From Pseudomonadota bacterium (GTDB lineage: Bacteria; Pseudomonadota; Gammaproteobacteria; Acidiferrobacterales; Acidiferrobacteraceae), in NCBI GenBank assembly GCA_021784755.1, contig JAJYHM010000027.1, forward strand, positions 1 through 58,276: DNA of 58,276 nucleotides, written 5' to 3'. Shown piece after piece: positions 19,515 through 28,188 of the stretch (its first letter is position 1; each line of letters begins with the position of its first letter). The notes under the pieces were generated by a model. It worked only from the letters and a program-made list of their open reading frames with translations. It was not told the DNA's origin and searched no databases. Made by a program: the position numbers and the translations under genes.

Positions 19515-20499
19515 GACTGTGCGCCGCGGCGATCTCGCCGTTCTCGACGCCCTCTGCGATTGGCACGCGCAAGGACTGGGCGTGACGCTCGCGACCATCG
19601 TCCATACCTACGGCTCGGCGCCACAGGAGATCGGAACCTTGTACGCGATCAACGCGCGTGGCGACCAAGCAGGCGCCCTCGCGGGGACCTGCCTCGGGGC
19701 ATGGATCAGGGATCGCATGAGCAGGATCTCAGGAGCGCGGCCGCGCGTCGAGACCGCAAGCGGCGCCGACGGACTCTTTTTGCCCTGTGGCGGGCGCGTG
19801 GAATTCCTGGTCGAAAACGACCCCGATCCCAGCCATCTCGACGCGTGGCGCTCAGCCATGGCCATGCGTACGAGCGTTTACCGCATCGTAGACGCGGAAA
19901 GCGGCGCATACACCCTGAACCCCGCACCCCCGCGTGCGCAATCCCTGTGGACGGGCCGCCTCTGGCGCGGGGCCTATGGCCCCACGTGGCGCGTACTACT
20001 CGTGGGAGGCGGAGCCGTGAGCGTGGAGCTTGCGCTCATAGCGCAATCCCTCGATTTTGCGATCACAGTCAGCGAACCCCGCACTGAGCTGCGCGCCACC
20101 TTCCCCCACGGCCTCGCCACGGTGACCGCGGCCATGCCCGACGATGCGGTCGCATCCATGAAGCCTGACTGCCGGATGGCCGTCCTGGCGCTTGCCCACG
20201 ATCCCCGTCTCGACGATCTGGCCCTCTGGGAGGCGGCACCGAGCGCGGCTTTTTATGTAGGGGCCCTCGGGTCCAAGGACACCCACTTCAGGCGACGTGC
20301 ACGACTCTTGGGGCTCGGCGTCGACCCCGCAGCCGTGGCGCGTATCCAAGGGCCCGCGGGCATCGCCATCCATAGCCGCACGCCCACAGAGATCGCCGTC
20401 GCGATTGCAGCGGCGCTCATTGCCGAAAAGCGGCGCGAACTGCCATTGGCAACCTACCGTTTGTCAAACCCTATCGACCACGAGGCCCTCATTCCATGA
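19507..20499 (+). CDS. XdhC/CoxI-family molybdenum cofactor insertion chaperone
   Basis: 330 residues. The N-terminal XdhC domain has HTYGSAPQEIGTLYA and GGRVEFLVE; the C-terminal Rossmann-like domain has VLLVGGGAVSVELALIA and FYVGALGSKDTHFRRRARL. This family sulfurates or protects Moco and inserts it into xanthine-oxidase-type enzymes. It overlaps the catalytic subunit by 8 bp (ATGCTTGA), so they are probably translationally coupled. The partner enzyme is presumably the upstream hydroxylase. Confidence 0.85.
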   Translation: MLETVRRGDLAVLDALCDWHAQGLGVTLATIVHTYGSAPQEIGTLYAINARGDQAGALAGTCLGAWIRDRMSRISGARPRVETASGADGLFLPCGGRVEFLVENDPDPSHLDAWRSAMAMRTSVYRIVDAESGAYTLNPAPPRAQSLWTGRLWRGAYGPTWRVLLVGGGAVSVELALIAQSLDFAITVSEPRTELRATFPHGLATVTAAMPDDAVASMKPDCRMAVLALAHDPRLDDLALWEAAPSAAFYVGALGSKDTHFRRRARLLGLGVDPAAVARIQGPAGIAIHSRTPTEIAVAIAAALIAEKRRELPLATYRLSNPIDHEALIP

Positions 20500-21104
20500 T
20501 TACAGGACTACTGTTGGCGGCGGGACGTAGCCGGCGTTTCGGATCTCCCAAACTTCTCCACCCCTTGAGCGACGGTACACCGCTCGCCGTTCATAGCGCG
20601 CGCTCCCTACGTGCCGCCGTCGATCGCGCCGTGGCGGTTATAAAGCCCGATGATCTCGCGCTTGCCACGCAACTGCGGCAAGCGGGATTCGAGATCGCGT
20701 GCTGCCCCGACACGCACAATGGCCAGGGTGCGTCGCTTGCCTTCGGTATACGCGTAACCGGCGGATCGACGGGCTGGCTTGTGGCACTTGCGGACATGCC
20801 ATACATAAGACCCGAGACCGCGCAAGCAGTGGCTGCCAAGCTGCGTGCAGGCGCCATCATCGCAGCACCCTATTTCCGGGGCCACCGCGGCCATCCCGTG
20901 GGATTCGGCCGGGCGCTCGGGCCACAACTTGGCGCCTTGACCGGCGATGCCGGGGCGCTCGCGCTGATCAAGGCGCACCGCCATCTTGTGGTCAAGGTAC
21001 AGTGCCTGGATGCGGGCGTCCTCGAAGATGTCGACACCCCTGATGATCTGCGCCATGCCCCTGACAGACGAGGCTTCGATCTGGCGGATGAAGCCGCTCC
21101 CTAG
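20496..21104 (+). CDS. MocA-like molybdenum cofactor nucleotidyltransferase
   Basis: 202 residues of the nucleotidyltransferase fold: LLLAAGRSRRFGSPKLLHPL at the N-terminus is the nucleotide-binding loop, VALADMPYIRPETA holds the metal-binding Asp, and GHRGHPVGF follows. MocA makes the cytosine (or MobA the guanine) dinucleotide form of Moco; xanthine-oxidase-family enzymes such as the upstream pair need the cytosine form. ATGA overlap with the XdhC-like gene makes a four-gene operon. Confidence 0.85.
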   Translation: MITGLLLAAGRSRRFGSPKLLHPLSDGTPLAVHSARSLRAAVDRAVAVIKPDDLALATQLRQAGFEIACCPDTHNGQGASLAFGIRVTGGSTGWLVALADMPYIRPETAQAVAAKLRAGAIIAAPYFRGHRGHPVGFGRALGPQLGALTGDAGALALIKAHRHLVVKVQCLDAGVLEDVDTPDDLRHAPDRRGFDLADEAAP

Positions 21105-21203
21105 GCCCACCTCCGGCTTTATGCACTGCCGCGCAGACGGCCGCCAGGCTTATAGTCCTGGACTACTGCAGGGGACCATAACAGCGAACAAGGAGGGCCG
21201 GCC

Positions 21204-21980
21204 ATGCTGACGAGACGGGAGTTATTCAGGCGCGCAAGCGCTTCGGCGATGGGCGTGGCATTGGCGGGCGGCGCAAGCGCCCGGGCCTTGTCGCCGCCGG
21301 ACCTAGAACCGCGCGGAGCGCGCGGTCTACGCGAACTCACCCAGGCCTTGGCGCGCGCGCCGCGCCGCCGCGACTTCAAGACCGTCCCCATGATCCTCAC
21401 AGACCGCGGCGACTGGGATAGCGAGGCCTTGGATCTGCTGCTGCACTACCGCGCCGGGGTGCGCCAGGTGTGGGACAACACGGCCATCGGAAGCCCGTGG
21501 CTTAACCTCATGCGCAATGCCATGAATACACAGATATGGTCCTTCCGCCACCCGGACTTCCTATGCGTTTCGGCGACCCATGGATCCGCACATCTGGCGC
21601 TCTACGATACGTTCATCTGGGACAAATACCATCTCGGCAAGCTCACAAAAGGAAAGGCCCCGACCGACACGTTTGTGAAGGAATCGGCGGCCGCACACGC
21701 CGATCCCCGGGACTATGAAGACGCGCAGGGTGTGTATTCACCGTACGACAACAGCATCCCGGTACTGCAAGAGCGAGGCGCGGTGTTCCTGGCTTGCCAT
21801 AACGAGATCTGGGAGCTCACTATGAAGCTACATAGGAAGGGTGTAAATCCGGAGCATCTGAGCCACGAACGCATGGGTGCGGAATTCACCAATCACCTCA
21901 TCCCCGGCGTGGTCCTCACCCCGGGGATCGTGGGGACGCTCCCTGAACTGGAGCGCGCGGGCTTCCAATACGCGAAATAG
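21204..21980 (+). CDS. Tat-exported DsrE-like protein
   Basis: 258 residues. The N-terminus has a twin-arginine signal (RRELFRRASASAMGVALAGG with an Ala-rich end). The C-terminal half resembles the DsrE/F fold: IPVLQERGAVFLACHNEIWEL followed by LIPGVVLTPGIVGTLPELERAGFQYAK, matching the usual 'V-x-C ... G-V ... G-x-x-x-L-x-x-L-Q-x-x-G-Y' ending. One conserved Cys remains (FLACHN). It may be a periplasmic sulfur carrier or sensor; function unknown. AAGGAGG precedes ATG 21204. It lies 99 bp after the Moco operon, same strand. Confidence 0.7.
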   Translation: MLTRRELFRRASASAMGVALAGGASARALSPPDLEPRGARGLRELTQALARAPRRRDFKTVPMILTDRGDWDSEALDLLLHYRAGVRQVWDNTAIGSPWLNLMRNAMNTQIWSFRHPDFLCVSATHGSAHLALYDTFIWDKYHLGKLTKGKAPTDTFVKESAAAHADPRDYEDAQGVYSPYDNSIPVLQERGAVFLACHNEIWELTMKLHRKGVNPEHLSHERMGAEFTNHLIPGVVLTPGIVGTLPELERAGFQYAK

Positions 21981-21984
21981 CCCG

Positions 21985-22446
21985 CTATGGTCGATGCGTG
22001 CGGGGTACGCCTGGGGTGCCTATGCCCTCCTCGACCGCCTCGAGGATGGGGCAGTGGCCCGCGTCATCGGCATGACGTCGGCAGTCTTCGAGCAAGGTCT
22101 CGAGCACCGACTCCATGAACCGCAAGGCCTCGCGCTTCTCGCGCAAAAGCGCGAGCTTGCCCTGCGCCATGCGCTGCACCTCGCCGCAGGTCGCGGGATC
22201 GTCACCCGAAAACGCAAGCATCTCCCCCACCTCTGCGAGCGTAAAGCCGAGCGACTTGGCGTGCCTTATGAACTCGATACGCCGTACCAGCGCCTCGGAA
22301 TAGCGACGCACCCCGCCGTAAGGTCGGAGTGGCTGCTCGATCAAACCACGCCGCTCGTAGAAACGCACCGCCTCGACCGAGATCCCCGCAGCCCGCGCAA
22401 GTTCGCCTATTAAAAGACCCCGGGGTCCTCCTTCGTGCGCTGCCAT
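21985..22446 (-). CDS. MerR-family metal-responsive regulator
   Basis: 153 residues. The N-terminal MerR helix-turn-helix (IGELARAAGISVEAVRFYERRGL...GGVRRYSEALVRRIEFI) is followed by a dimerisation helix. A cysteine triad (DPATCGEV, LEDCRRHADDAGHCP) matches the spacing type of Hg/Pb/Zn-sensing MerR, PbrR and ZntR proteins, so a soft metal ligand is likely. ATG 22446 is fixed by AGGAGG just upstream; the longer frame to 22533 is not supported. It is divergent from a secreted protein gene at 22639, its only obvious candidate target. Confidence 0.85.
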   Translation of the reverse strand: MAAHEGGPRGLLIGELARAAGISVEAVRFYERRGLIEQPLRPYGGVRRYSEALVRRIEFIRHAKSLGFTLAEVGEMLAFSGDDPATCGEVQRMAQGKLALLREKREALRFMESVLETLLEDCRRHADDAGHCPILEAVEEGIGTPGVPRTHRP

Positions 22447-22573
22447 CCACGCCTCCTTTGGTCTCCACGGTAAGCCCCGCCCCGAAACCGGCCCTGCGCC
22501 CAGGCCGTTTCTACCCGAACTGCCGCACGACACAGCCCCTATTCTAATCCATTGCCCATGCCCCGAAACCTCC

Positions 22574-22602
22574 TTGCCGGCAGCTCTAGCCTCGCCTATG
22601 CT
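22574..22602 (+). promoter_or_regulatory. candidate sigma-70 promoter for the secreted protein at 22639
   Basis: TTGCCG (22574-22579), a 17-bp spacer and TATGCT (22597-22602) face the gene at 22639. The spacing is normal, not the 19-20 bp typical of MerR-activated promoters, so control by the neighbouring MerR protein is not implied by this element. Confidence 0.4.
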
Positions 22603-22638
22603 TCAATCAAAAGACCGCGCCCGCGGCGAGGGAGGGGT

Positions 22639-23439
22639 ATGCGCATCACGCCGATACTCATTGGGCCCGTATTGCTATGGGCTACCGTGGCGGCACACGC
22701 TGCCCTGACCGGATCGTTAATCCCTCAAAATACCTGTCCGGCCCCCGCCCGCTACTGTCGGGCGGGGGCCCCGGAATCGGGTCTCCCGCACGACTATCCG
22801 CCACCGACCTTTCTGGCTCACCTGCGTATCCAGTGCACCCGCACCTTAAGGGAAAGGTTTGCGATGGGCCCGCAAACCCTCTTCGGTCCTGGATTCGCAC
22901 CGCGCCTCTGCCGGCTCACGTCGGCGTTTTTGGGGGCCACGCCCGGCGAGTGGCGCGCCGTCATCATCGCGCAAATGCGTAGCGGCAATCTCAAGCGGAC
23001 GGCGGCAGGACGGCAACTGAAGCGCCAGATCAAAGCGGCGGTCGCGGCAGAGGTGGCGCAAGCGTCGACAGCCGGCCGCCCGGTGCCCCCGTCGGGCGCG
23101 GGCGCCTTTGGGGGGCCGCAGCGCGCCTCCGCTGGCATGGTCGTGGCCGCCCGCCTGCGTGCAGTGCGGCTGGCGATGGAGCGGACGGCCATACGCCGCA
23201 CCGGTCATCCCGTCATGTTGCCCACCGGGGTCTGTAGTGCGGTACTCACGCTATCGCCGGCCGGGCGGGTCCGTCAGATGAAACGGCTCCATTGCTCCAA
23301 TGAGGGTTTGCAACAAGCCTTCTGGCAGGCGGTTTTCTCGGGGGGGCCACTCCATTTGCTCGCGAGCCCCGACGGTCGCCGCGTCGACGTGCACGTGTTC
23401 GCTCCCATAGCCGAGCCGGGTGTGACCTCCTTGCGCTGA
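22639..23439 (+). CDS. secreted protein with a TolA/TonB-like C-terminal domain
   Basis: 266 residues. A signal peptide (RITPILIGPVLLWATVAAHA) is followed by a Cys-containing region, a lysine- and alanine-rich helical stretch, and a C-terminal segment (VCSAVLTLSPAGRVRQMKRLHCS...LQQAFWQAVF) resembling the TolA/TonB C-terminal fold. It is therefore probably periplasmic. I do not recognise a specific family. GGGAGGGG precedes ATG 22639. A very strong hairpin is embedded in codons about 34-44. Confidence 0.55.
   Translation: MRITPILIGPVLLWATVAAHAALTGSLIPQNTCPAPARYCRAGAPESGLPHDYPPPTFLAHLRIQCTRTLRERFAMGPQTLFGPGFAPRLCRLTSAFLGATPGEWRAVIIAQMRSGNLKRTAAGRQLKRQIKAAVAAEVAQASTAGRPVPPSGAGAFGGPQRASAGMVVAARLRAVRLAMERTAIRRTGHPVMLPTGVCSAVLTLSPAGRVRQMKRLHCSNEGLQQAFWQAVFSGGPLHLLASPDGRRVDVHVFAPIAEPGVTSLR
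22740..22770. repeat. 12-bp perfect inverted repeat inside the secreted-protein gene
   Basis: GGCCCCCGCCCG, a 7-base loop, then CGGGCGGGGGCC. It sits about 100 bases after the start codon, within codons for PAPARYCRAGAP. Nothing like a T-run follows. It could slow ribosomes or RNA polymerase, or be a small inserted palindromic repeat. Confidence 0.6.
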
Positions 23440-23591
23440 ACGGAAGGCGTACCACACCCAGGCCGCAGACTGAAGCTATGGGTTTGCCCCCAGGGACCGG
23501 GTGTGTTTCGCGCGGGGCGCACTTACGTCAGGCCAGAGAGGCCCCGTCAATGCGCGTGCCCGGGCAGAGCCCTGAGCGCCCGCAGCCCCAC

Positions 23592-24125
23592 TCAGGCAGG
23601 CTGTGCCTCCAGACGCTTCACCATGGGAATCAGCTTGGAGTGCAGCTTCCGATAGCTGATCGGGCCCACGAACTTGTAGGCGATGATCCCCTGCTTATTG
23701 ACTACGAAGGTCTCAGGGACGCCGTAGATACCCCAGTTGATCGCGGTCATGCCTCGTTCGTCCGTCACGATCGTCGAATACGGATCCCCGAAAGCGCTCA
23801 GGTAATGGTGGAGGCCATGGGGCGTGTCCTTGTAATCGACACCGACCAGACGCACGAGGTGGAGAGCGTGCAGACGCATGAGGTTCGGCATCTCTTGTTT
23901 GCAGCTCACGCACCACGAGGCGAAGATATTCAGGAGCGTCACATGACCCTTCAGGTCGGCATTACTAAGATCCGTCTTCGGGTTCGCCGCGAAGGGTAGC
24001 GAGAACTGCGGCATGGGCTTACCGATGAGCGGCGACGGAATATAGGTCGGATTCAGGAACAGACCGCGCCCAAGCGCTATCCCGATCGCAATGAAGAGCG
24101 CGACGGGAATCAGAAACTTCTTCAC
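23592..24125 (-). CDS. ccmG: cytochrome c maturation thioredoxin CcmG/DsbE
   Basis: 177 residues. One N-terminal membrane anchor (FLIPVALFIAIGIALGRGLF) is followed by a thioredoxin fold with active site ASWCVSCKQEMP and the cis-Pro segment YGVPETFV. It reduces apocytochrome c cysteines or CcmH in the periplasm before heme ligation. Last gene of the ccm operon, overlapping ccmE by four bases (ATGA). Confidence 0.93.
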   Translation of the reverse strand: MKKFLIPVALFIAIGIALGRGLFLNPTYIPSPLIGKPMPQFSLPFAANPKTDLSNADLKGHVTLLNIFASWCVSCKQEMPNLMRLHALHLVRLVGVDYKDTPHGLHHYLSAFGDPYSTIVTDERGMTAINWGIYGVPETFVVNKQGIIAYKFVGPISYRKLHSKLIPMVKRLEAQPA

Positions 24126-24565
24126 GAGAGTGCCGCCTTGGCCTTCGCTGCCATGGAGCGTTTCAGTTCGGCCGCGACATCGGGCGGCATGTAATTCGCG
24201 CCGTGCTTTGCAAGCACCTGGCTTGCCATGAAGGTCGTCGCGCCATCGCGCCGTCCCTGCACCACCACACCCTGCCCCTGCCTAAAGAGGTCGGGAAGGA
24301 TGCCCTTATAGTGGACCACCATGCTATGACGCAGATCCGTCAGCGTGAACGTCGTTCTGAGGCCATCCTTCTTAATGCTCCCCTTCTCGACTATGCCGCC
24401 AAGGCGAAAGACGCCGTGACTGGGCGCCTTGCCGGCCAAGACCTGTGTCGGCGAGTAGAAGAACACGAGATTATGGCGGAAGGCCGACAAGACGAGCCAT
24501 ACCGCGACGCTTACGCCCGCAAGACCGATCAGGACGAACAAGAGTCTTTTATTCTGCTTCCTCAT
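24122..24565 (-). CDS. ccmE: heme chaperone CcmE
   Basis: 147 residues: an N-terminal membrane anchor, then an OB-fold ending in QVLAKHGANYMPPDV, where His is the covalent heme ligand and Tyr the axial ligand. It carries heme from CcmABCD to the CcmFH ligase. It overlaps ccmD by 17 bp and ccmG by 4 bp. Confidence 0.94.
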   Translation of the reverse strand: MRKQNKRLLFVLIGLAGVSVAVWLVLSAFRHNLVFFYSPTQVLAGKAPSHGVFRLGGIVEKGSIKKDGLRTTFTLTDLRHSMVVHYKGILPDLFRQGQGVVVQGRRDGATTFMASQVLAKHGANYMPPDVAAELKRSMAAKAKAALS

Positions 24566-24734
24566 GAATCTCCTCCTCGCCGTCGTCCAGGTTACGGCGC
24601 AGCCGCTCCCACACTTTCCGCCTCTGGATCAACGGTTGCACGATATTCCAGACAACCACGATGGCAGTGAACCCGTAAGCGCTCCAGATGAATACCGTAA
24701 ACCGCCCCATCTGCAGAAACGCCGGGAGGCTCAT
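24549..24734 (-). CDS. ccmD: heme exporter protein CcmD
   Basis: 61 residues: one membrane helix (FTVFIWSAYGFTAIVVVWNIV) followed by a charged tail ending in acidic residues. CcmD is a small subunit that helps release holo-CcmE from CcmABC. Its size and position between ccmC and ccmE support the call. ATGA overlap with ccmC. Confidence 0.85.
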   Translation of the reverse strand: MSLPAFLQMGRFTVFIWSAYGFTAIVVVWNIVQPLIQRRKVWERLRRNLDDGEEEIHEEAE

Positions 24735-25468
24735 GTCCGCGACCCAACGAGCTTACGAACCCAATCCGTGTTCCGTTCGCGCCAGAGAATCTCGCTGCGA
24801 GCGCGCACACAAAGCATGGTCAGATAGAAAAACGTGAAGGCGAGCGACATCATGATCAGCGGAATCAACATCGTGATATAAATCTTCGGCTGATTGGTCA
24901 GTGTCAGGGAGGCGGGCTGATGCAGCGTATGCCACCAATACACTGAATAATGGATGATGGGGACGTTCACAGCCCCCACGATCGCCAAAATGGCGCTCGC
25001 ATGCGCGGCCCTACGGGCGTCATCGATGCTCGCCTGCAGCGCCATGTACCCCACATACAGAAAGAACAGGATGAGCTCCGACGTGAGCCGCGCGTCCCAC
25101 ACCCAATATGTACCCCACATAGGCTTACCCCACAAGGAGCCGGTAACAAGCGCCGTGAGCGTAAACGAGGCACCCAGCGGCGCCGTCACCTTGGCGAGGA
25201 TGTCGGCAAGGCGCATATTCCAGATGTAACCCGCCGCCGCAAAGACCGCCATAGCGACGTAGGCCATCATCGACATCCAGGCGTTGGGCACATGAACGAA
25301 CATGATGCGGTAGGCATTGCCCTGCTGGTAATCGCGCGGCGCCCAAAAAAGCCCCAGATAGAGCCCCACGACCATCAACACCGTGGTAAGTGCCGCAAGC
25401 CACGGCACCACAGTGCCAGCGAGTTCATAGAACCGCTTGGGCGCGCCGTATTTATGGACTAACTTCAT
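24731..25468 (-). CDS. ccmC: heme exporter/handling protein CcmC
   Basis: 245 residues, six membrane helices, with the WGTYWVWDARLTSELILFF tryptophan-rich heme motif and flanking periplasmic His. CcmC loads heme onto CcmE. ATG 25468 (MKLVHKYGAP) overlaps the ccmB stop by one base (TGATG). The frame is open much further upstream, but that part overlaps ccmB and is not coding. Confidence 0.94.
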   Translation of the reverse strand: MKLVHKYGAPKRFYELAGTVVPWLAALTTVLMVVGLYLGLFWAPRDYQQGNAYRIMFVHVPNAWMSMMAYVAMAVFAAAGYIWNMRLADILAKVTAPLGASFTLTALVTGSLWGKPMWGTYWVWDARLTSELILFFLYVGYMALQASIDDARRAAHASAILAIVGAVNVPIIHYSVYWWHTLHQPASLTLTNQPKIYITMLIPLIMMSLAFTFFYLTMLCVRARSEILWRERNTDWVRKLVGSRT

Positions 25469-26151
25469 CAATCGAGTGACACACGCAAGGCTGCTGAACT
25501 CGCCCATGGGGCAAAACTTAAAGCCAGCGCCAAAAACGCCCCCAGTAACGATAAATGCGCAACCGACGCGAAGCCTTGCCCTGCTGACGCAGCGACCGCC
25601 TCGGCACCGAAGATCAGGACCGGAGTATACAACGGCAAAACCAGCAGGGAAACCAGCACGCCCCCGCCACGAACGCCAAGCGTCAATGCCGCGGGCACGG
25701 CGCCGATCAAGGTCAAAGTCGGCGTCCCCAATAATAGCGACCCCACGAGGGTGCCGATCGCCTTCATCGGTAGAGCCAATTGGATAGCGAGCAAGGGTGA
25801 CAGCAAGGCGAGCGGCAGCCCGGTCAGCACCCAATGCGCGGCAATCTTGGAGAACACCATGGCGGACAAGGGGTAGGGGCTCATGAGCATCTGCTCCAGG
25901 CTCCCGTCCTGATAGTCGCTCGCGAACAGGTGGTTGAGCGACAAGGTGGTCGCCAAGAGCGCCGCCACCCACAGTACGCCGGGGGCCACCAGCATGAGCT
26001 CACGGCGCTCGGGCCCAATCGCAAGCGGGAATAAGGTCGTGACGATCACAAAAAACACAAGCGCCGTCATGACCTCCGTACTGCGCCGCCAGAACACCAG
26101 CAGTTCGCGCACGAACACCGCACGCATCGCCCCCAGCAATCCGGCCATCAT
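25468..26151 (-). CDS. ccmB: heme ABC transporter permease CcmB
   Basis: 227 residues, six membrane helices, with the family's YQDGSLEQMLMSPYPL segment. It partners CcmA in the CcmABCD complex, which uses ATP to release holo-CcmE. Overlaps ccmA by four bases. Confidence 0.93.
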   Translation of the reverse strand: MMAGLLGAMRAVFVRELLVFWRRSTEVMTALVFFVIVTTLFPLAIGPERRELMLVAPGVLWVAALLATTLSLNHLFASDYQDGSLEQMLMSPYPLSAMVFSKIAAHWVLTGLPLALLSPLLAIQLALPMKAIGTLVGSLLLGTPTLTLIGAVPAALTLGVRGGGVLVSLLVLPLYTPVLIFGAEAVAASAGQGFASVAHLSLLGAFLALALSFAPWASSAALRVSLD

Positions 26152-26792
26152 TTACGCGCCTTACAGTAATGAGCAAGCTCGAAATCCCGAATCCCTGGAA
26201 GATCGAAAGCCTGATGCGAAACGATCAGCGCGAGCCCGCCTGTCGCCATATGTTCTCCGATCAGACACGAAAGGCTCGCCACCGAGGCCATATCGAGCGC
26301 CGTGAACGGCTCGTCGAGTACCCACAAGGGGCGGCGCAACACGAGCAGCCGCGCGAGCGCAAGCCTGCGCTTCTGGCCCTGGGATAAGTGGCGTGCCGGC
26401 CGGTCGGCTTGCGCGCGCAGACCGACGCGCTCGAGCGCCTCGCCGGCACTCACCCCTTGTTGCTTACGGCGCGTGAAGATCTGGCTTGTAAGCCGCAGAT
26501 TTTCCGATGCGGTGAGATCCCCTTGGATGCCGTTCAGGTGCCCGACATAGGCCACCTCCGCGGTGAATTCCTCGCCGAGGTCCGACACCTTCTGACCCCG
26601 CCAACGGATCTCGCCGCGCATGGGGCGCGAAAGCCCGCAAAGCGCGCGCAGCAGAGTGGTCTTACCAAGCCCGTTCGGCCCTCGGACATGCAAGGCCTCA
26701 CCCGGCGCGAGGTCGAGTGACAGCCCCGCAAAAAGCGTCCTATCGCCGCGCATGCACGACAATCCTCGCACGGCGAACAAGCCCTCACTCAT
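26148..26792 (-). CDS. ccmA: heme ABC transporter ATPase CcmA
   Basis: 214 residues. Walker A GPNGLGKTTLL, signature LSQGQKRRLALARL, and Walker B PLWVLDEPFTALD are all intact. Cytoplasmic ATPase of the CcmABCD complex. Overlaps ccmI and ccmB by four bases each. Confidence 0.95.
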   Translation of the reverse strand: MSEGLFAVRGLSCMRGDRTLFAGLSLDLAPGEALHVRGPNGLGKTTLLRALCGLSRPMRGEIRWRGQKVSDLGEEFTAEVAYVGHLNGIQGDLTASENLRLTSQIFTRRKQQGVSAGEALERVGLRAQADRPARHLSQGQKRRLALARLLVLRRPLWVLDEPFTALDMASVASLSCLIGEHMATGGLALIVSHQAFDLPGIRDFELAHYCKARK

Positions 26793-27730
26793 GGGGCGGC
26801 GGGCTTCCCAGTACCGTTGCCCGGGCCCTGCGGGGCAGTTGCGGCCCCCCGCCCGTGTTCGGCGGCGATGATGATCCGAATCTTGCTGACCGCCGTCTGC
26901 ACCCCGCTACGCGCCTTGCTGCCCGGGGGCAATTCCTTTTCGAGCTGGGCCCAATATTTCAAAGTCTTATGGAAATGATGCTGGTTGTAGGACGCAAGCC
27001 CGAGGAACCACAGGGCATCCTGCTGGCGCGGATCCTGTTTATAGAGGCGCTCGAACAAGGTGTGTACAAGCCCCGTGGTCTGGGACGGATTCGTGGAATA
27101 AAGAAGCCACGCATAATTCGCGAGCACGGTCTCGTCATCCGGGGCGAGCTTGTAGGCGTGGGCGTAGGCATCGCGCGCCCCTTTCGCTTTGCCCAACACG
27201 ACGTTGGCGCGCGCAAGCTCAAGCCAGCCCGCCGTATCGCGCGGATGGCGGACCAAGTGACGCTTCAGCTTCGCGACCATGCTCAACACCATGGGTGGGA
27301 AACCGTGGACGCCACGCATCTGCCCCTTCGAATTGAGCGTGGCGAAGGTCAAAAGTGCGGGTTTGTTCTGCCAATAATCCATGGTCGCGGCAAAAACCGT
27401 CAGGATCACGAGCAACCCCGCGAGCACAAAGCCCCGTCGGCGCAGCTTCTCCGATGGCCCTGACGCCACGCCCGTCTCGGCCTCCAAGGCCCGCAAGGTC
27501 TGCGCGAGCGCGTACTTCAGGCGAGCCGTCTCCTCATGAGCAACCGATTCATCGATGCGCCCATCGGTCCGATCTGCCTCGATCTCACGGATCTGCTTCA
27601 GGGTCTCTTCGCGGGTCAACTCGAGCGCAATACGGCCCCCTTCAGCCGCAGCCCACCCTTTCATGGGACGAGTAAGGAACCAAGCGGCAAATAAGACAAG
27701 AAAGGCCGCCAATATGACGATAATAAACAT
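26789..27730 (-). CDS. ccmI: CcmI-like apocytochrome chaperone (TPR)
   Basis: 313 residues. Two membrane helices (residues 1-20 and about 95-115) flank a cytoplasmic region, then a periplasmic TPR domain (WLELARANVVLGKAKGARDAYAHAYKL). CcmI (CycH) presents apocytochrome c to CcmFH. Its place after ccmH is usual. A Pro/Ala tail ends the protein. Confidence 0.88.
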   Translation of the reverse strand: MFIIVILAAFLVLFAAWFLTRPMKGWAAAEGGRIALELTREETLKQIREIEADRTDGRIDESVAHEETARLKYALAQTLRALEAETGVASGPSEKLRRRGFVLAGLLVILTVFAATMDYWQNKPALLTFATLNSKGQMRGVHGFPPMVLSMVAKLKRHLVRHPRDTAGWLELARANVVLGKAKGARDAYAHAYKLAPDDETVLANYAWLLYSTNPSQTTGLVHTLFERLYKQDPRQQDALWFLGLASYNQHHFHKTLKYWAQLEKELPPGSKARSGVQTAVSKIRIIIAAEHGRGAATAPQGPGNGTGKPAAP

Positions 27731-27732
27731 AG

Positions 27733-28188
27733 CTACTCCTGACGCGTAAGGGCCTCAACACGGGCTTGGTCTTCCGGTCCAAGCTCGGGGGCAGAGGGTG
27801 GCATAGGCGCGCGAGCGCGCCGCCGCATCACCGCGATAGCAACCCCGCCGAAGGCCGCGGCCAACGCGAACGGCCATATCCACAGAATGGCACCGAGCGG
27901 ATCGAAGGGGGGTTTAAGCAGGATGTAGTCGCCGTAACGCTTCACGAAATAGCTGCGAATCTGCGCGGGCGTCTCCCCGGCCCGCAGCTTTTCGCGAATG
28001 AGCTTGCGCATGTCCTGCGCTATGCCGGCTTGCGAGACAGCGAGCGACTCGGCCTGACAGACGGTACAGCGCAGCTTCTTCGCGATCGCGATTTCCTGGC
28101 GACGCACAGCGTTTTCATGAACGATCGTCGCCGCAAAGCACGGCCCAAGCCATGCCCACAGGACCACCAAAGCTGCGACCCGTCTCAT
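27733..28188 (-). CDS. ccmH: cytochrome c maturation protein CcmH
   Basis: 151 residues. A signal/anchor helix is followed by KLRCTVCQAESLAVS, the conserved LRCxxC redox motif, and a C-terminal membrane helix. It reduces or holds apocytochrome c at the ligase. ATG 28188 overlaps the ccmF stop (ATGA); the longer frame to 28338 lies inside ccmF. Confidence 0.92.
   Translation of the reverse strand: MRRVAALVVLWAWLGPCFAATIVHENAVRRQEIAIAKKLRCTVCQAESLAVSQAGIAQDMRKLIREKLRAGETPAQIRSYFVKRYGDYILLKPPFDPLGAILWIWPFALAAAFGGVAIAVMRRRARAPMPPSAPELGPEDQARVEALTRQE

Noticed and set aside
22447-22638. MerR-type promoter with 19-20 bp spacing for the secreted protein.
   Set aside because: Only a normal 17-bp spaced promoter was visible; no dyad in a long spacer was found.
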